A DNA stretch of 64,000 bases from DATNPX01 sp036702975 (GTDB lineage: Bacteria > Cyanobacteriota > Vampirovibrionia > Obscuribacterales > Obscuribacteraceae), in contig DATNPX010000016.1 in NCBI GenBank assembly GCA_036702975.1, positions 1 through 64,000 on the forward strand, given 5' to 3'. Below, piece after piece: positions 8,270-16,233 of the stretch. Below the pieces are notes generated by a model, which was not told the origin of the DNA, did no database searches, and was given only the letters and a program-made list of their open reading frames with translations. The position numbers and the translations under genes were made by a program. Within the stretch, counting starts at the first letter, position 1. Each line of letters opens with the position of its first letter.

Positions 8270-9520
8270 CTACTTTTCCTGACTTCCATTTCCATTTTCA
8301 GGATGCAGGTGCTGAATATATGCATGCTCGATAAGACCGATTCCTATATCAGCGGTGCGTTCAGTAAATTCAGTCGCAAGTGCGCTGGTTATGGTCTCGT
8401 ACCAGTCATCGAATTTGCCAGCACTTTCAGCAATGTCCTTCCCAGCGCGCCAGTTCGGAAGTACTTTCGGACTCTCTCCGAATGTCTCACGCAGTTTATC
8501 ATTGTCTCCAACAATGGTTTTATCCGGTGTACTGTCGGCGTGGCCGACAGGATTTAGCTGCTCGTCCAAGTTGCTTGCAGCTTGTTCGAAAACACGCTTA
8601 CCATTTCTCGTTACAAGCGCATTACCGCTGTTGAATAGGCGAAGTTCGGCACCACCTGGGGTGCGCAGATATTCATAACCTTGAATTTTCGCACCAAGGG
8701 CAGTTCGTTCCAAAAGGCTAGCAGAAAAGCGCGAACCGAAACCACCAGCAACGACTGCCATTCCGTAGTTGAAGACGGCATCACCAAGGTTCTTTCCGAC
8801 CATAGCGCGCTCAGTATCGGCCAAAGCAGGATGCACAATCGCATTGTAGGACGGCACAGCAACACGACTGGCTAGATCTGCACCCGCAACAGCCATCATG
8901 GTCCGATTAATAACGCGCACCGGCACAGCTAATTCAGGATTTCTAGAAGCAAGAACCATGGCAGAACCGATAACGAGTCCACCAGCCACTTCCACGGCTG
9001 TCAGAGGCCAATTCTTCGCAGCTTCGTGAGCAGCCGTTTTTATGCCGGCGCCAGTCTCCTTTGCGCCAGACAAAACGTATCCTTCACGATGAAGGATGTC
9101 ACTCAAAGAATACGTGTCGTGCCCCTTAGAGAGGGCATCGGAACTAGCTTCAGCAGAGGCTGGCTCAGGCACCTTCAATACACTAGTGTCAACGGCTAGC
9201 CCGGTCGGATCAAAATTCGCCGGCATCCTATGGCGGTCCACAGCTTTTCGCTGGTTCTGATGCTGCACCTCGCCCGAAATAGCGTCATGCTTCAGGGAAT
9301 CAGGCGGCGGCTGCTTGCCGGTCGACTCGGACTTAGAACCAAGCGCATTCAAACTTATCGAATTTTCGCCAGATGCCACGGTTACCTGCCCCCAGGGACG
9401 CTTCGGATTATATAGCTCGCATATACGAAGCGCGATGGTGACAATACGCATGAGCTTAGATTCAAGAAAACAGGCGAAATTGACTCGGCATCGACAGCAG
9501 TCAAGACCTGTACTGAGCAT
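8270..9520 (-). CDS. Hypothetical protein, 416 codons, no recognised domain
   Basis: I do not recognise this protein. The N-terminal third is polar and low in complexity (ENSISLNALGSKSESTGKQP). The middle has two Ala/Gly/Val-rich hydrophobic stretches (around VEVAGGLVIGSAMVLAS and YGMAVVAGGFGSRF) that could be membrane-associated. The C-terminus is acidic and helical, ending HPENGNGSQEK. The start is uncertain: methionine 24 of the open frame (ESKLMRIVTIALRI, near 9451) is a plausible alternative. It is divergent from the small gene at 9608, and the 90-bp spacer between them must hold both promoters. Confidence 0.6.
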   Translation of the reverse strand: MLSTGLDCCRCRVNFACFLESKLMRIVTIALRICELYNPKRPWGQVTVASGENSISLNALGSKSESTGKQPPPDSLKHDAISGEVQHQNQRKAVDRHRMPANFDPTGLAVDTSVLKVPEPASAEASSDALSKGHDTYSLSDILHREGYVLSGAKETGAGIKTAAHEAAKNWPLTAVEVAGGLVIGSAMVLASRNPELAVPVRVINRTMMAVAGADLASRVAVPSYNAIVHPALADTERAMVGKNLGDAVFNYGMAVVAGGFGSRFSASLLERTALGAKIQGYEYLRTPGGAELRLFNSGNALVTRNGKRVFEQAASNLDEQLNPVGHADSTPDKTIVGDNDKLRETFGESPKVLPNWRAGKDIAESAGKFDDWYETITSALATEFTERTADIGIGLIEHAYIQHLHPENGNGSQEK

Positions 9521-9607
9521 GATTTAAGAAATAGTTCGGTTAGCTATTCATAAAACCGGGAATGAAAAATCGTATGGCGGATAACATATTGGTACGAGGA
9601 ATTGGCA

Positions 9608-9904
9608 GTGTCCTATCAACCAGATAAAGTCGAACAGACCGAGCAAGCAGGAGCCGATGCTACAGCTCCAAATTTTGGCTTTGTCGATTTGATGAAAAAC
9701 CGAGAGGTCTTCAAGACCGGCGACAATACTGCTTCGCTCCACAACCTTGAGCTGGGCGACAATCAGGCCTTTTCCAAAACCCTGGGCGGTACCGGCTTCC
9801 TGCTCGGCGATCGTTCGCCCATCGTGGACAAAGCAGCCTTTCTAACCAGAAATGAGACCAAATTGCCGCTGCACGCACGCCTGGATGGACTTCACAACAC
9901 TTAA
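9608..9904 (+). CDS. Small hypothetical protein (98 residues)
   Basis: This short polar protein has no signal peptide, membrane segment or known motif. GAGGA lies 7 nt before GTG 9608; the in-frame TTG at 9602 would sit on top of that site, so GTG is preferred. It reads away from the unknown protein at 8270-9520 and collides with the tRNA nucleotidyltransferase gene, sharing the palindromic TTAA so the two stop codons overlap. Its leader-like composition (SYQPDKVEQTEQAGADATAP) resembles the polar N-terminus of its divergent neighbour only in style. Confidence 0.5.
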   Translation: MSYQPDKVEQTEQAGADATAPNFGFVDLMKNREVFKTGDNTASLHNLELGDNQAFSKTLGGTGFLLGDRSPIVDKAAFLTRNETKLPLHARLDGLHNT

Positions 9905-12657
9905 TCGCTAGTTTGTGTTTTTAGATTAGCTCCAGCCGAAAGCGTTCCGGCTGATTGAACGTGCGTACTGGCGCTCAGGCTGCGAGCGAGCTCGAGTTCG
10001 CTCGCCCTATCTGAGACTGCCCCGTCAAGCTTTGCTTCAAAGACTCGGCGCAAAATCTCACCGACGGCCGGTCCTTGCTTAACTCCAAGATTAATCAGGT
10101 CGGCACCGGTTACTTCGAGTTTGGTGGATTCGAGCTCCCCAAGATAAGTCTTAATCAAACGCCGTATCGGAGCCCCGGCGGCCGCAACACCGGCGGCAAT
10201 CGCCAACGATTGGTCAGATTTACCGCTCAATACCTTATATATCTCGCTGCGCTTGAATCGCGTCTCCAGATCTCGCCGGCCAAAAGGCTGAAAAAGGTCT
10301 GGATAGTTCGAAGGAATCTCCAATCCTTTTATGATGTTTTCTTTCTGGATATTTTGTAGGTGCAACCGGTCCAAAACCATTGGCACACGGTCTTGTGGAA
10401 GCGAGGAAAGCAGTACGCCCAGAAAGACAATCCATTCATCTTTAACCGGATATCTGTTCAATAGCCGCTCCGTCCATCGAATGCGCTTGCGCGTTTTGGA
10501 TGTGAATTCAAGGTGCGAATCGAGGTAACAAAGGCGGGCGCCTAGCCCCGCCAGCAAGTTCAATGCATCCAATCGATGTGGCGAATCTAAGATCGCCATC
10601 AGTTCGTTTTTCATGCGTGTCCCGCCGAGATCATCAAAGATCCCCATAGACACAGCACGTTTAGCTTGCTCCAATGTTCTCTCGTTGATGGCAAAGCCGA
10701 GACGTGCAGAAAACTTTGCTGCTCTGACAATGCGAGTAGGGTCTTCAATGAAGCTGAATGGATGCAAAATACGAATCGTTTTGTCTTGAATATCCTGATA
10801 GCCACCAAACATATCGACCAACTCGCCAAATTGCTCAGGATTCAGCTTGAGTGCAAGAGTGTTGATCGTGAAATCGCGGCGTAAAAGGTCTTGCTCAAGC
10901 TTAGATGGTTCGACTGTCGGCAAAGCTGCCGGATAATCGTAAAACTCTATTCGCGCCGTCGAAAGATCAACTTCACGTTTCTCTGCACCATGAAAATACA
11001 AGTGCGATGTTTGAAACCGTTCATGATTAGTCTTCACTTCGAATTTTCCAGGAAAATCTGATTGAAGCTGATTCGCAAGCTCAATGGCAGAACCCTCGAT
11101 AACGAAATCCAAATCTAGGTTCTGAACTCCTAATATCAAATCTCGAACAAATCCGCCCACTGCATATGCCACCATATTCAGTTTCGCGGCCGTCGCTCCA
11201 ACCAACTTAAAGATTTCTATAGTCTCATCGTTTACCGACTCCAATTGAGCTTGCAAACTTCGCGTTACTTCGCGTTCGCGCGTACGGACGCGCTCCCAGC
11301 CCTCAATCCCAGCCAAAAATCCTGAAGTTCCGTAGCCTACCCCGTCACGACTGGGTCCAAAAAGCTGCGTCAAAACATCGGCACGTGACACCAGTCCAAT
11401 TAACTTCTTCGATTCGTCTAAAACTGCCAAGCGGCCAATGTCTTCATTGACTAGAATCTCTTGTATTTTGCTCAATGGAGTGTCCGGAGCTATAGATATC
11501 ACAGGACGGCTCATAAAACCTATAACCGGCGCATGTCCAAGCTTGTGATGAGTTGCTTGATCTATATCACGACGCGAAACTACGCCTTCGACTTTTTCGT
11601 TTTCGACCACCAGCAGACCATCAAGTCCATAGCGAGTCATAATGCGACTTGCCTCATCCATCGACACTTGTGGCACGATGGTGCGAACCGGAGTAGACAT
11701 TATCTTACTGGCAGTAATTTCCGGACGCACAAATTGATAAGCAAGTTCTTCTATTCGCTGCATGACCCAGTCCAGATCGACGCTCTTCGCAACCGCTGAC
11801 GCAGCTCCCGGGTGCCCGTCACCGCCGAAATCACGGACAATGTTTCTAACATCCAGTGCACGCGTATCGCTACGCCCGACGATATGCACACGGTCCCGCA
11901 TGTAGACAGCACACACCGACGCATCTGCAGATTCAATCTCGGCGATCTTTCGAGTGAGCGTAGCGAGTCCGTCTATATAGTTTTCCGATCTGGCATACGA
12001 AACGACCAGACGCACACCGTTTATCTCTAGACGCCTGGTGTTATCGAGTAGAGTCTCCAACAACTCTATAAGTTCCTCGCTAAGCTTCGGTCGCATGTGG
12101 TCGCCGACGGCATGCAAATCAGCGCCACACCTCAACAGATGCGCTACGGCCAAAGCATCGCGATCTGTAGTGCCACCATATATGAGGCATCCCGTATCTT
12201 CATAAATGCCGGTAGCCAACAAAGTTGCTTCAAACGAGTTGAGCTGTATATTTTTCTCTATAATTCGCTCGACCAACAATGTCGTCGATGAACCAATCGC
12301 TTCAACTTGCGAATCAGGATGCGCGCGTGACATCAAGCCACCGTGAGCGGTGTGGTGATGGTCAAAGACGACCACTGGACACACGCCATATGAACCAGAC
12401 AATAACTTGCGCGCACTTTCGTCCAATCTCTCAGGTTGCTGGCAGTCGACAACATACATCTTTGTCACTTTGCTGAGATCGACGTACTTAATCTGCACCA
12501 CAGGGAGATTCGAGCGATAAAGAGCTACGAAGCGGCGAACGTTTCCGTAAAGCGGATACCCAAGAGCGATCTTGGCTGCAGGATAAAGCTTGGTTACCCC
12601 GTAAGCCGCAGCTAACGAGTCGAAGTCCATATTGTTATGTGTAAAAACGATTTCCAC
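9901..12657 (-). CDS. CCA tRNA nucleotidyltransferase fused to DHH and CBS domains
   Basis: Three modules are visible. The first is an N-terminal DHH/DHHA1 phosphoesterase-like part: FTHNNMDFDSLAAAYG, VFDHHHTAHGG and GGDGHPGAA. Next come two CBS repeats starting at SKIMSTPVRTIV and GFMSRPVISIAPDTPL. Last is a class II nucleotidyltransferase head: VGGFVRDLILGV, LDLDFVIEG and RRDFTINTLALKL, then the RNA-binding DPTRIVRAAKFSARLGF. This fusion occurs in cyanobacteria, Aquifex and some deltaproteobacteria, where such enzymes complete the tRNA 3' CCA, in part or whole. GTG 12657 starts right at the DHH fold; an in-frame TTG at 12732 is the alternative. The tRNA-Ser here lacks an encoded CCA, so an enzyme of this kind is needed. 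Confidence 0.9.
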   Translation of the reverse strand: MEIVFTHNNMDFDSLAAAYGVTKLYPAAKIALGYPLYGNVRRFVALYRSNLPVVQIKYVDLSKVTKMYVVDCQQPERLDESARKLLSGSYGVCPVVVFDHHHTAHGGLMSRAHPDSQVEAIGSSTTLLVERIIEKNIQLNSFEATLLATGIYEDTGCLIYGGTTDRDALAVAHLLRCGADLHAVGDHMRPKLSEELIELLETLLDNTRRLEINGVRLVVSYARSENYIDGLATLTRKIAEIESADASVCAVYMRDRVHIVGRSDTRALDVRNIVRDFGGDGHPGAASAVAKSVDLDWVMQRIEELAYQFVRPEITASKIMSTPVRTIVPQVSMDEASRIMTRYGLDGLLVVENEKVEGVVSRRDIDQATHHKLGHAPVIGFMSRPVISIAPDTPLSKIQEILVNEDIGRLAVLDESKKLIGLVSRADVLTQLFGPSRDGVGYGTSGFLAGIEGWERVRTREREVTRSLQAQLESVNDETIEIFKLVGATAAKLNMVAYAVGGFVRDLILGVQNLDLDFVIEGSAIELANQLQSDFPGKFEVKTNHERFQTSHLYFHGAEKREVDLSTARIEFYDYPAALPTVEPSKLEQDLLRRDFTINTLALKLNPEQFGELVDMFGGYQDIQDKTIRILHPFSFIEDPTRIVRAAKFSARLGFAINERTLEQAKRAVSMGIFDDLGGTRMKNELMAILDSPHRLDALNLLAGLGARLCYLDSHLEFTSKTRKRIRWTERLLNRYPVKDEWIVFLGVLLSSLPQDRVPMVLDRLHLQNIQKENIIKGLEIPSNYPDLFQPFGRRDLETRFKRSEIYKVLSGKSDQSLAIAAGVAAAGAPIRRLIKTYLGELESTKLEVTGADLINLGVKQGPAVGEILRRVFEAKLDGAVSDRASELELARSLSASTHVQSAGTLSAGANLKTQTSD

Positions 12658-12837
12658 GGACCGACCCGAACAACCAGCAAAAACACCTCGAATAAATAGT
12701 ATAGCCTCCCGTTCCTGTTGGACAGGGCGCAAGCATTACCCAGCTAGGGTTTTGGAGACTCAAGACACCGCAGCCAGTTAGAAAAACAGGAAAAAGGGTA
12801 ATGCTCAAGTAAGAGCAAGAAGAAGCTCAATAAATAA

Positions 12838-13656
12838 ATGATGTCGCTTGGAATACTCGGTCAAATCTACCTCGTCAGCATGCTTGTTGGCGGGGGATTT
12901 ATCGCCGTAAACCTGTTCATTGGCAACATCAGCGACGGCGGTGATGACGGAGGCGCAGGCGCTGACGGCGGAAGCGGCGATGCGGGTGGCGGTCACGATT
13001 TCAATGCTGGCAATGGCGATGGCGGCGGAAATGGCGGCGGTGGAGATGGCGGCGCCGGAGACGGTGGTGGGGATGACTTTGGCGGCGGCGGCAACAATGT
13101 CAAATTGATCACACCAAACATCGCCCGGGTCAACTTTTTTCACAGCGGTCAGAGTCGACCGCAGCATCAGCTATCGATACGGATGCACTCCAGTACGGGC
13201 GCTCCGCCATTTCTGGGTCGGGTAGGCGGCACTATATTGAGTATCCTCAGCCCGATGGCGCTAGCGATGTTTCTCACCTTCTTCGGCGTATTCGGAATGC
13301 TGTTCGAGCGCTTGATGCCATGGCTTGGATTTTTGACGCTTATTCCGGCGGTGCTCATAAGCATTGCTATCTCGAACATCTTCAAGTTCGCTGTTCAGTG
13401 GTTGATAGTGCACGGCAATGTATCGACGGAAGCGAAAGCGGATGATTCGATTGGACAAGTTGGAGAAATTATTACGCCAATCAAGGAAGGTCGCGCCGGT
13501 GAAGTAACGTATGTAATAGGCTCTAAGCGTTATCACGCTGCGGCCAAGTCAACCAAAGAAGGCCTAGAATTTAAACGAGGTAGTAAGGTCATCATCACCG
13601 GAATACAAGACCACGTAGTGTTTGTTGACGAATGCAATCTGCTGGAACATATGTGA
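12838..13656 (+). CDS. NfeD-like/YqiJ-like membrane protein with Gly/Asp-rich linker
   Basis: The order is: an N-terminal membrane helix (ILGQIYLVSMLVGGGFIAV), a Gly/Asp/Asn linker at residues 33-85, two further membrane helices near residues 135-190 (LSPMALAMFLTFFGVFGM and FLTLIPAVLISIAISNIF), and a C-terminal beta-rich domain (IGQVGEIITPIKEGRAGEV to IITGIQDHVVFVDE) like the OB fold of NfeD/YqiJ proteins. NfeD-type proteins are encoded with flotillins and bind or anchor them at membrane microdomains. Here the flotillin gene lies 2.6 kb downstream on the same strand. A paralogue follows after 28 nt. Confidence 0.75.
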   Translation: MMSLGILGQIYLVSMLVGGGFIAVNLFIGNISDGGDDGGAGADGGSGDAGGGHDFNAGNGDGGGNGGGGDGGAGDGGGDDFGGGGNNVKLITPNIARVNFFHSGQSRPQHQLSIRMHSSTGAPPFLGRVGGTILSILSPMALAMFLTFFGVFGMLFERLMPWLGFLTLIPAVLISIAISNIFKFAVQWLIVHGNVSTEAKADDSIGQVGEIITPIKEGRAGEVTYVIGSKRYHAAAKSTKEGLEFKRGSKVIITGIQDHVVFVDECNLLEHM

Positions 13657-13684
13657 TGCTCCCGCTGCAGTAAGGAGCTGAGGC

Positions 13685-14818
13685 ATGTCTGCAACTTTTT
13701 CCATTGTTTCTCAAGTCTATATAGTGTCGACAATCGTCGGATCAGGATTCATGATCGTTTCCACCCTCCTTGGTCGCATTCCACGGCACGGTAGCGTCCA
13801 CGCCGGTGGACACGTCCATGGTGGCGGTCATGGTGGCGGGCTCTTGCACGGCGGACACGACGGCGCAGGACACGGCTTGCGCATTGGGCATAGCGGCGGT
13901 GGTCACGGTAGCGTCGGTCATGGCAGTGCAGCCGGTCATGGAGCAGCCGCCCACGGTGGTGCAGTTGGAAGTCATGGTGGCTCAGGAGTCGCCGGACACG
14001 GTGCTGGCGCAAGTCACGGTGCAGCCGGCGGTCATGGCACGGCTCCGGGAAGTCATGGCAGCGCACCTGGAAGTCATGGCGGCGCACCTGGAAGTCATGG
14101 CGGCGCACCTGGAAATCATGGCAGCGCACCCGGAAGTCATGGCGGCGCTCACGCAGGCTCCGCCGGTCACGGCGCTTCCGGCGCTTCCGTAGCGGTTCAC
14201 AGCGGTACAGCGGGACCAGCGAGTGGACAGGGAGCCGATATCGGGAATCCGATGGCTACAACCGGACCGATTGTGAGCGAGCCCGCCGGTATCATTACGA
14301 GAGCATTGTCGAAAGTGCACGGGTTACATGTCGAACTCAAAGAAGAGAGCCTTCTCGAGTCCCTACTCGGGCTACTCAATCCTTTGAGCATTGCGACCTT
14401 CCTCACATTTTTTGGGCTGACCGGGGTGATTGTCAGCATCGGCTTCAAATTGCCCGAAATAGTATCGCTACCGCTCGCTGGAGTCGCAGGCTGGCTCGCG
14501 GTGCAACTTGTCGTACACACAATCGCTTGGTTGTTTGAAACAATGGGAAGTTCTTCTGAAGCTCGAATGGAAGATCTTGTCGGACGCATGGCCGAAGTGA
14601 CTGTACCCATTGGCACTGGCAAGGTCGGAGAGATCACCTACATCATCAAATCCAAAAGATACGCATCGCCCGCCAAAGCAGTTGATTCCACGCAGCCTTT
14701 GACCAAGCGAACCAAGGTCATGATCAGTGAAGTGCAAGATCACCTGATGCTAGTCGAACCATGGACGGACTCTTTTATTGATCCAAGCTTCGACTCGGCA
14801 CAAAACCTACAAACTTGA
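13685..14818 (+). CDS. NfeD-like/YqiJ-like membrane protein with long Gly/His-rich linker
   Basis: It is a paralogue of the preceding protein with the same plan: an N-terminal helix (IVSQVYIVSTIVGSGFMIV), a very long linker (about residues 35-180), paired membrane helices (LNPLSIATFLTFFGLTGVIV and the segment LPLAGVAGWLAVQLVVHTI), then the OB-like domain (LVGRMAEVTVPIGTGKVGEI to MISEVQDHLMLVE). The linker is unusually rich in His and Gly, with heptads GSHGGAP encoded by 21-bp DNA repeats. It could bind Zn, Ni or Cu ions or form a disordered spacer; both are inference. TGAGG/GGAG precede the ATG. The stop codon lies inside an inverted repeat. Confidence 0.75.
   Translation: MSATFSIVSQVYIVSTIVGSGFMIVSTLLGRIPRHGSVHAGGHVHGGGHGGGLLHGGHDGAGHGLRIGHSGGGHGSVGHGSAAGHGAAAHGGAVGSHGGSGVAGHGAGASHGAAGGHGTAPGSHGSAPGSHGGAPGSHGGAPGNHGSAPGSHGGAHAGSAGHGASGASVAVHSGTAGPASGQGADIGNPMATTGPIVSEPAGIITRALSKVHGLHVELKEESLLESLLGLLNPLSIATFLTFFGLTGVIVSIGFKLPEIVSLPLAGVAGWLAVQLVVHTIAWLFETMGSSSEARMEDLVGRMAEVTVPIGTGKVGEITYIIKSKRYASPAKAVDSTQPLTKRTKVMISEVQDHLMLVEPWTDSFIDPSFDSAQNLQT
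14048..14152 (+). repeat. Five tandem 21-bp repeats encoding GSHGGAP heptads
   Basis: Five consecutive 21-bp units start GGAAGTCATGGCRGCGCACC and encode GSHGSAP, GSHGGAP, GSHGGAP, GNHGSAP and GSHGGAH. The second and third units are identical at the DNA level, which points to recent slippage or unequal exchange. The repeats are in frame inside the second NfeD-like gene; no spacers occur, so this is not a CRISPR. Confidence 0.9.
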
Positions 14819-14859
14819 TCTCCGCAATGGCACCGAATTTGGTGCCTCAAGGAGATCAA
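14815..14859 (+). terminator. Two-tier inverted repeat over the stop of the second NfeD-like gene
   Basis: TTGATCTCC (14815-14823) pairs with GGAGATCAA (14851-14859), and inside it GGCACC (14829-14834) pairs with GGTGCC (14841-14846). The TGA stop codon lies in the outer arm. No T-run follows, so it may be a 3'-end stabilising structure or a factor-dependent terminator rather than an intrinsic one. Confidence 0.45.
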
Positions 14860-15030
14860 CGAAATTTCGGAAATTATCTTACATAGCGTCAACGCTTCCG
14901 TTTCAGACTAAGTTTGAAGTAGTGTAAAACTACTGACAGCCTGACTCTTTTGCTTAACCCGACCTTTACCCACCTGATGCAAGAATGAAAATGACCAAAG
15001 GAAAGTGTTTTAAAAGAAGGGGCCAGAGCA

Positions 15031-15150
15031 ATGTTCAGCAGACTTATCCGCAAGTTGTTGGTCAACACCGTAATTAACTTGATTGTTGCTGCATTCAAGC
15101 CGATACCGATCTTAGGTACGGCAATCCACATTGTTGCATTGGCAATCTAA
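15031..15150 (+). CDS. Hydrophobic 39-residue microprotein
   Basis: This short reading frame has a clear ribosome binding site (AGAAGGGG, 8 nt before ATG). It encodes a basic amphipathic start (MFSRLIRKLLVN) followed by a hydrophobic stretch (TVINLIVAAFKPIPILGTAI) that could span or lie on the membrane. A near-ideal terminator follows 13 nt after the stop, so it is a self-contained unit. I know no family for it. It sits between the NfeD-like pair and the TPR/flotillin genes, all on the same strand, which makes a membrane-domain role or a toxin-like peptide possible; neither is shown. Confidence 0.6.
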   Translation: MFSRLIRKLLVNTVINLIVAAFKPIPILGTAIHIVALAI

Positions 15151-15163
15151 CACCGAAGAATTT

Positions 15164-15200
15164 GAGAAAGCTATGCCAAAAGCATAGCTTTCTCGCTTTT
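15164..15200 (+). terminator. Strong intrinsic terminator
   Basis: A perfect 13-bp stem, GAGAAAGCTATGC (15164-15176) with GCATAGCTTTCTC (15182-15194), has a 5-nt loop CAAAA and is followed by GCTTTTG. It closes the transcription unit that ends with the 39-residue microprotein. Confidence 0.8.
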
Positions 15201-15230
15201 GTAGTCTATTTAGGAATCGATCGGTAACTC

Positions 15231-15830
15231 ATGGTTGTACTAGAAAACGAGATAAACAAGTCCAACAAGTGTTTGCAAAATGCCTACACAGCCTTCTTAG
15301 AAGGTAATCCAGAGCATGCAATACGCTCGCTCAACATCGCCTTCAATCACGTGACCAATACTGATTGGTCAGCGGTAGACGTCCAGAGAATATTGCGAAC
15401 CTTATCCTGGCTGTATTTCTATACAGGCCGTTACGATAAGGTCGAAGAACAGCTGGAAGAAGCAATTCTTCACTTCAAAAAGACATTCCAAACTAACAAA
15501 GTCGCACTCGCGTATCTTTACTACAATCTGGCAGAATCACACCGCCGTCAAGATCGACTAGAGCAGTGCAAAATCAGCTTCCTAACCTCCTTAGATTTGT
15601 TGGAATCTTCGGTAGGTGTGGAACACCGCTCCTTCGCGATGATCTACGAACGGTATCTCGAAGTCTGCATTAACGAATCTGTCGAAATCGATTTCTCCGA
15701 TGATTTTTTTGAATTGGAAGACGATGGGAGCCCGTCGGGTTCGATTGTATGCAGCTCCCGAGACGTGATTATGGACATAAACACTGATCACGAAGAAGTA
15801 GCTGAATTTAAATCAGTCGTCGCGCTCTAA
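15231..15830 (+). CDS. TPR-like helical repeat protein
   Basis: This 199-residue cytoplasmic protein has at least three tetratricopeptide-like helix pairs: CLQNAYTAFLEGNPEHAIRS at residues 15-34, then LRTLSWLYFYTGRYDKVEEQ and ALAYLYYNLAESHRRQDRLE. An acidic, non-repetitive tail follows (IDFSDDFFELEDDGSPSG). TPR proteins are protein-binding scaffolds; the partner is unknown. It lies between a strong terminator and the long inverted repeat upstream of the flotillin gene, so it is probably transcribed on its own. Confidence 0.65.
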   Translation: MVVLENEINKSNKCLQNAYTAFLEGNPEHAIRSLNIAFNHVTNTDWSAVDVQRILRTLSWLYFYTGRYDKVEEQLEEAILHFKKTFQTNKVALAYLYYNLAESHRRQDRLEQCKISFLTSLDLLESSVGVEHRSFAMIYERYLEVCINESVEIDFSDDFFELEDDGSPSGSIVCSSRDVIMDINTDHEEVAEFKSVVAL

Positions 15831-15937
15831 GTTTTTGTCCGCCACTGGAAGAAAACGGCGGGCAGATCGTTAATTCGCCCCTGGCAAAAAGGGCGGAGAG
15901 AAAGTGGCAACCTTGCCCACAAAGTCACAGGATGACG

Positions 15938-15994
15938 GAAGGCGAACAAATTGTTCTGAGCGACAGTCACGCTCTGAACAATTTGTTCACCTTC
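15938..15994. repeat. 25-bp inverted repeat built from two 13-bp palindromes
   Basis: Arms 15938-15962 and 15970-15994 are complementary except for two positions, with a 7-nt loop. Each arm contains its own palindrome, GAACAAATTGTTC (15944-15956) and GAACAATTTGTTC (15976-15988), with centres 32 bp apart, about three helical turns. It could be a paired operator for a dimeric regulator of the flotillin gene or a transcript-end hairpin of the TPR gene. Confidence 0.65.
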
Positions 15995-16233
15995 TAGTAT
16001 GCCTTTACCATGCTTCTGAAGCTGTTGATTCCCGCGACCCGGCGGCATTCAGCGGCTCGAAGATCATAACGAATTCATATCTTTATTACGAGTTGTCAAG
16101 CAATGCGCATAAGATAGTGGCAACGAGAAGAAAGATATGCATGGGAGGAACCAAGCAAAGTACTCGGAACCAGGGAATAAGTTAAGTAAGAAAGACTTTG
16201 CACAGGCAAAGGCTAATTTGAGGAGGATGTTTT
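15995..16233. other. Leader region upstream of the flotillin gene
   Basis: No convincing gene occurs between the inverted repeat and the flotillin start. The short plus-strand frames here lack ribosome binding sites and domains. The region ends with an excellent site, AGGAGG, 8 nt before ATG 16234. The flotillin promoter must lie here or just upstream, but I see no clear -35/-10 pair. Confidence 0.4.

Noticed and set aside
14048..14152. CRISPR-like repetition
   Set aside because: The units are contiguous, in coding frame, and have no spacers between them; no cas genes are present.
13742..14320. Several long minus-strand open frames opposite the Gly/His-rich linker
   Set aside because: They arise because GC-rich repeats of period 21 lack stop codons on both strands. 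Their products are low-complexity His/Arg or Met/Thr runs without ribosome sites, and the sense frame has clear membrane and OB-like domains.
15944..15988. LexA (SOS) boxes of the GAAC-N4-GTTC type
   Set aside because: The palindromes have five, not four, bases between GAAC and GTTC, and no SOS gene is nearby.
15904..16185. 93-codon plus-strand frame between the TPR and flotillin genes
   Set aside because: It runs through the inverted repeat and lacks a ribosome site or any recognisable segment.
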